Assembly (NCBI GenBank): GCA_027023915.1
Contig: JALVUB010000154.1
Span: 1 to 7,453, forward strand
Direction: 5' to 3'
Source: Sedimenticola sp.
GTDB taxonomy: Bacteria; Pseudomonadota; Gammaproteobacteria; Chromatiales; Chromatiaceae
Length of the DNA stretch: 7,453 bases
The notes below the pieces were generated by a model. The model saw nothing but the letters and a program-made list of their open reading frames with translations, ran no database searches and had not been told where the DNA came from. The translations under genes and the position numbers were made by a program. Within the stretch, counting starts at the first letter, position 1. The number at the start of each line of letters is the position of its first letter. Positions 6,664 to 7,453 of this stretch are shown piece by piece.

Positions 6664-6689
6664 GTCGGGCTGAAGCCCGACCTACAGGT
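6664..6689 (-). repeat. REP-like hairpin, right outer arm
   Basis: An exact inverted copy of the left outer arm at 6476-6501, read on the minus strand as ACCTGTAGG, then the GTCGGGC/GCCCGAC stem. Its first base on the minus strand is the last base of the DUF971 stop codon, so the repeat directly abuts the gene end. Confidence 0.75.
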
Positions 6690-7063
6690 CAAGCCTGGGA
6701 CTCGGGATCCTTGCGGGTATAGCCGGCCTCCTTCAGCTCCTCGAGATACCGGTTCCACAGCGCCTCGTAGTTCTTCCCCAGATTATACAGGGTTTCCCAG
6801 GAGTAGATTCCGGTGTTGTGTCCGTCGTCGAAGTGGATGGTGATGGCGTAGTTGCCCACCGGTTCGATCTGGTCGATGTTGACGTTTTCGATACCGATGG
6901 GCACCTTGCGTTGTCCGGGGCCGTGACCCATCACCTCGGCGGAGGGGGACCAGGCGCGCAGGTACTCGGCAGGCAGCTTGAAGGACTCGCCGTTGTCGAA
7001 AGTGATCTCCAGCACCTTGGAAAGGCGGTGGAGGTTGAGTTCGGTGGGAATGGGATGGGACAT
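6689..7063 (-). CDS. DUF971 domain protein (gamma-butyrobetaine hydroxylase N-terminal-like)
   Basis: A 124-residue cytoplasmic protein consisting of one DUF971 (GBBH-like N-terminal) domain. Typical features are LEITFDNGESFKLPAEYLR at 18-36, SPSAEVMGHG at 39-48, IEPVGNYAITIHFDDGH up to 82 and GIYSW at 85-89, ending in a helix rich in charged residues. There is no catalytic hydroxylase domain and the protein has no cysteine, so the zinc-binding Cys set of true GBBH is absent. The same domain forms the C-terminal part of the plant Fe-S carrier HCF101, hinting at iron-sulfur or redox maintenance, but the function of the stand-alone bacterial form is unknown to me. The position between hslU and ubiE is one I recall from other gammaproteobacteria. 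The ATG at 7063 has AGGA-type purine runs (GAGGAAAGAGGAAG) immediately upstream. A CATAAT that could be a -10 box lies at 7099-7104 on the minus strand without a good -35. The stop abuts a repeat. Confidence 0.9.
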   Translation of the reverse strand: MSHPIPTELNLHRLSKVLEITFDNGESFKLPAEYLRAWSPSAEVMGHGPGQRKVPIGIENVNIDQIEPVGNYAITIHFDDGHNTGIYSWETLYNLGKNYEALWNRYLEELKEAGYTRKDPESQA

Positions 7064-7153
7064 CTTCCTCTTTCCTCGGATGACGTTGCGATGGCGCCAT
7101 TATGCCCCAAGGCAGCCGGTCATTTGCGCCAGAGATCGTCTGGTTTGTCGCCT

Positions 7154-7232
7154 CGTAGGAGCGGCGTCCCCGCCGCGAACCCACCATGGCGGAAATGCCT
7201 TTGTCGTTCGGCGCGGGGACGCGCCTCCTACG
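7154..7232. repeat. Inverted pair of REP-like hairpins (BIME-like) downstream of hslU
   Basis: Two 26 bp units face each other across a 27 bp spacer: 7154-7179 on plus and 7207-7232 on minus. Both begin CGTAGGAG, share the loop TCCC and end CGAA. The stems are GCGGCG/CGCCGC (7161-7176) in the first and GGCGCG/CGCGCC (7210-7225, minus-strand reading) in the second. The four base differences between the units all fall at paired positions, so both stems are intact. This is the layout of a bacterial interspersed mosaic element. The element lies 53 bp after the hslU stop and about 90 bp upstream of the DUF971 start, where it could protect the hslU mRNA 3' end or help end transcription (inference). 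The rest of this 221 bp gap holds no gene that I can support. Confidence 0.85.
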
Positions 7233-7284
7233 GTTGAATGCTCTGTGTCTCTGTGGTTGATTCCACACTATCGGGGCGAGGATT

Positions 7285-7453
7285 TCACAAGATGAACCGG
7301 CTCAGATCCTCGTCTTCGGAGAGGTTGCCGATGTGGTTGTCCACGTAGGTGTCGTCCACCACCACCGTCTGCCCCTCCAGCTCCCGCGACAGGAAGGAGA
7401 CCTCCTCCAGCAGCCGTTCCATCACCGTGTGCAGCCGCCGGGCGCCGATGTTC
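7285..7453 (-). CDS. hslU: HslU, ATPase subunit of the HslUV protease, C-terminal end only
   Basis: The last 55 codons of a gene that enters from the right edge; the stop is TGA at 7287-7285. The product reads NIGARRLHTVMERLLEEVSF, then a divergent stretch, and ends EDLSRFIL, the same last eight residues as E. coli HslU. HslU is a AAA+ unfoldase that feeds substrates into the HslV peptidase in the cytoplasm. The C-terminal tail inserts into HslV and triggers peptidase activity, so the preserved tail argues for a working HslUV pair, with hslV expected upstream outside the window. The NIGARRLHT segment belongs to the C-terminal small domain (sensor 2 region). Confidence 0.97.
   Translation of the reverse strand, partial: NIGARRLHTVMERLLEEVSFLSRELEGQTVVVDDTYVDNHIGNLSEDEDLSRFIL

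Larger units (their letters stand above)
6476..6689. repeat. Nested perfect inverted repeat (REP/MITE-like element)
   Basis: This element fills most of the gap between ubiE and DUF971. The outer arms, 6476-6501 and 6664-6689, are perfect reverse complements over 26 bp. The inner arms, 6534-6561 and 6614-6641, are perfect reverse complements over 28 bp. They are separated by unequal spacers (32 bp left, 22 bp right) and a 52 bp centre at 6562-6613. As RNA the whole could fold into a stem of 54 pairs with one internal loop. The right outer arm ends on the first plus-strand base of the DUF971 stop codon. No transposase, and no open frame that I would call a gene, lies inside. The arrangement suits a REP cluster or a miniature non-autonomous element; no clear target-site duplication is visible. 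It may also act as an attenuator or terminator between hslU-DUF971 and ubiEJB (inference). Confidence 0.9.

Noticed and set aside
6419..6673. Small open frames running through the nested palindrome
   Set aside because: They follow from the stop-poor repeat sequence on both strands, with no ribosome site and no recognisable protein.
7099..7127. Minus-strand CATAAT as a promoter for DUF971
   Set aside because: The -10 matches five of six bases, but no acceptable -35 hexamer lies 16-18 bp upstream, so a promoter cannot be claimed.
6476..7232. CRISPR array
   Set aside because: The repeats are inverted hairpins of two families with unequal spacers; there is no series of direct repeats and no cas gene.

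Overview
The window looks like a chromosomal segment of a GC-rich gammaproteobacterium, possibly a Chromatiales-like lineage. The basis is protein-level similarity to enterobacterial EnvC, YajL, UbiE, UbiJ, UbiB and HslU, plus the conserved ubiE-ubiJ-ubiB order. The lineage below class level is a guess. Nothing here looks phage- or plasmid-borne. Eight genes are seen, two of them cut by the window edges.

Plus strand, 1-3432: the 3' end of envC (divisome murein-hydrolase activator) is followed 9 bp later by a ctpA-type S41 protease with a signal peptide. Next comes a DJ-1/YajL protein, and then an unrecognised membrane-anchored protein whose start overlaps the yajL stop (ATGA). Spacings are tight enough for one transcription unit. 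The first two products concern cell-envelope and peptidoglycan maintenance, the third protein-damage or oxidative-stress defence, and the fourth is unknown.

Minus strand, 7453-3400 (read right to left): the 3' end of hslU (ATPase of the HslUV protease), a DUF971 gene, then ubiE, ubiJ and ubiB. The last three are the ubiquinone-biosynthesis cluster, with a 6 bp gap and a 4 bp overlap between them. UbiE makes the ring C-methylation, UbiJ is the SCP2-type lipid-binding accessory factor, and UbiB is the atypical kinase/ATPase needed for the pathway. The two transcription units converge, and their last 33 bp overlap (3400-3432), leaving no intergenic space for a terminator.

The two minus-strand gaps hold repeats rather than genes. 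Gap 6432-6688 (between ubiE and DUF971) carries a roughly 214 bp nested palindrome made of perfect 26 bp outer arms, perfect 28 bp inner arms and a hairpin core. Gap 7064-7284 (between DUF971 and hslU) carries a pair of inverted REP-like hairpins whose stems differ only by paired, compensatory changes. These repeats are the least ordinary content of the window. The coding content is mostly housekeeping, and I see no convincing new multi-gene system.
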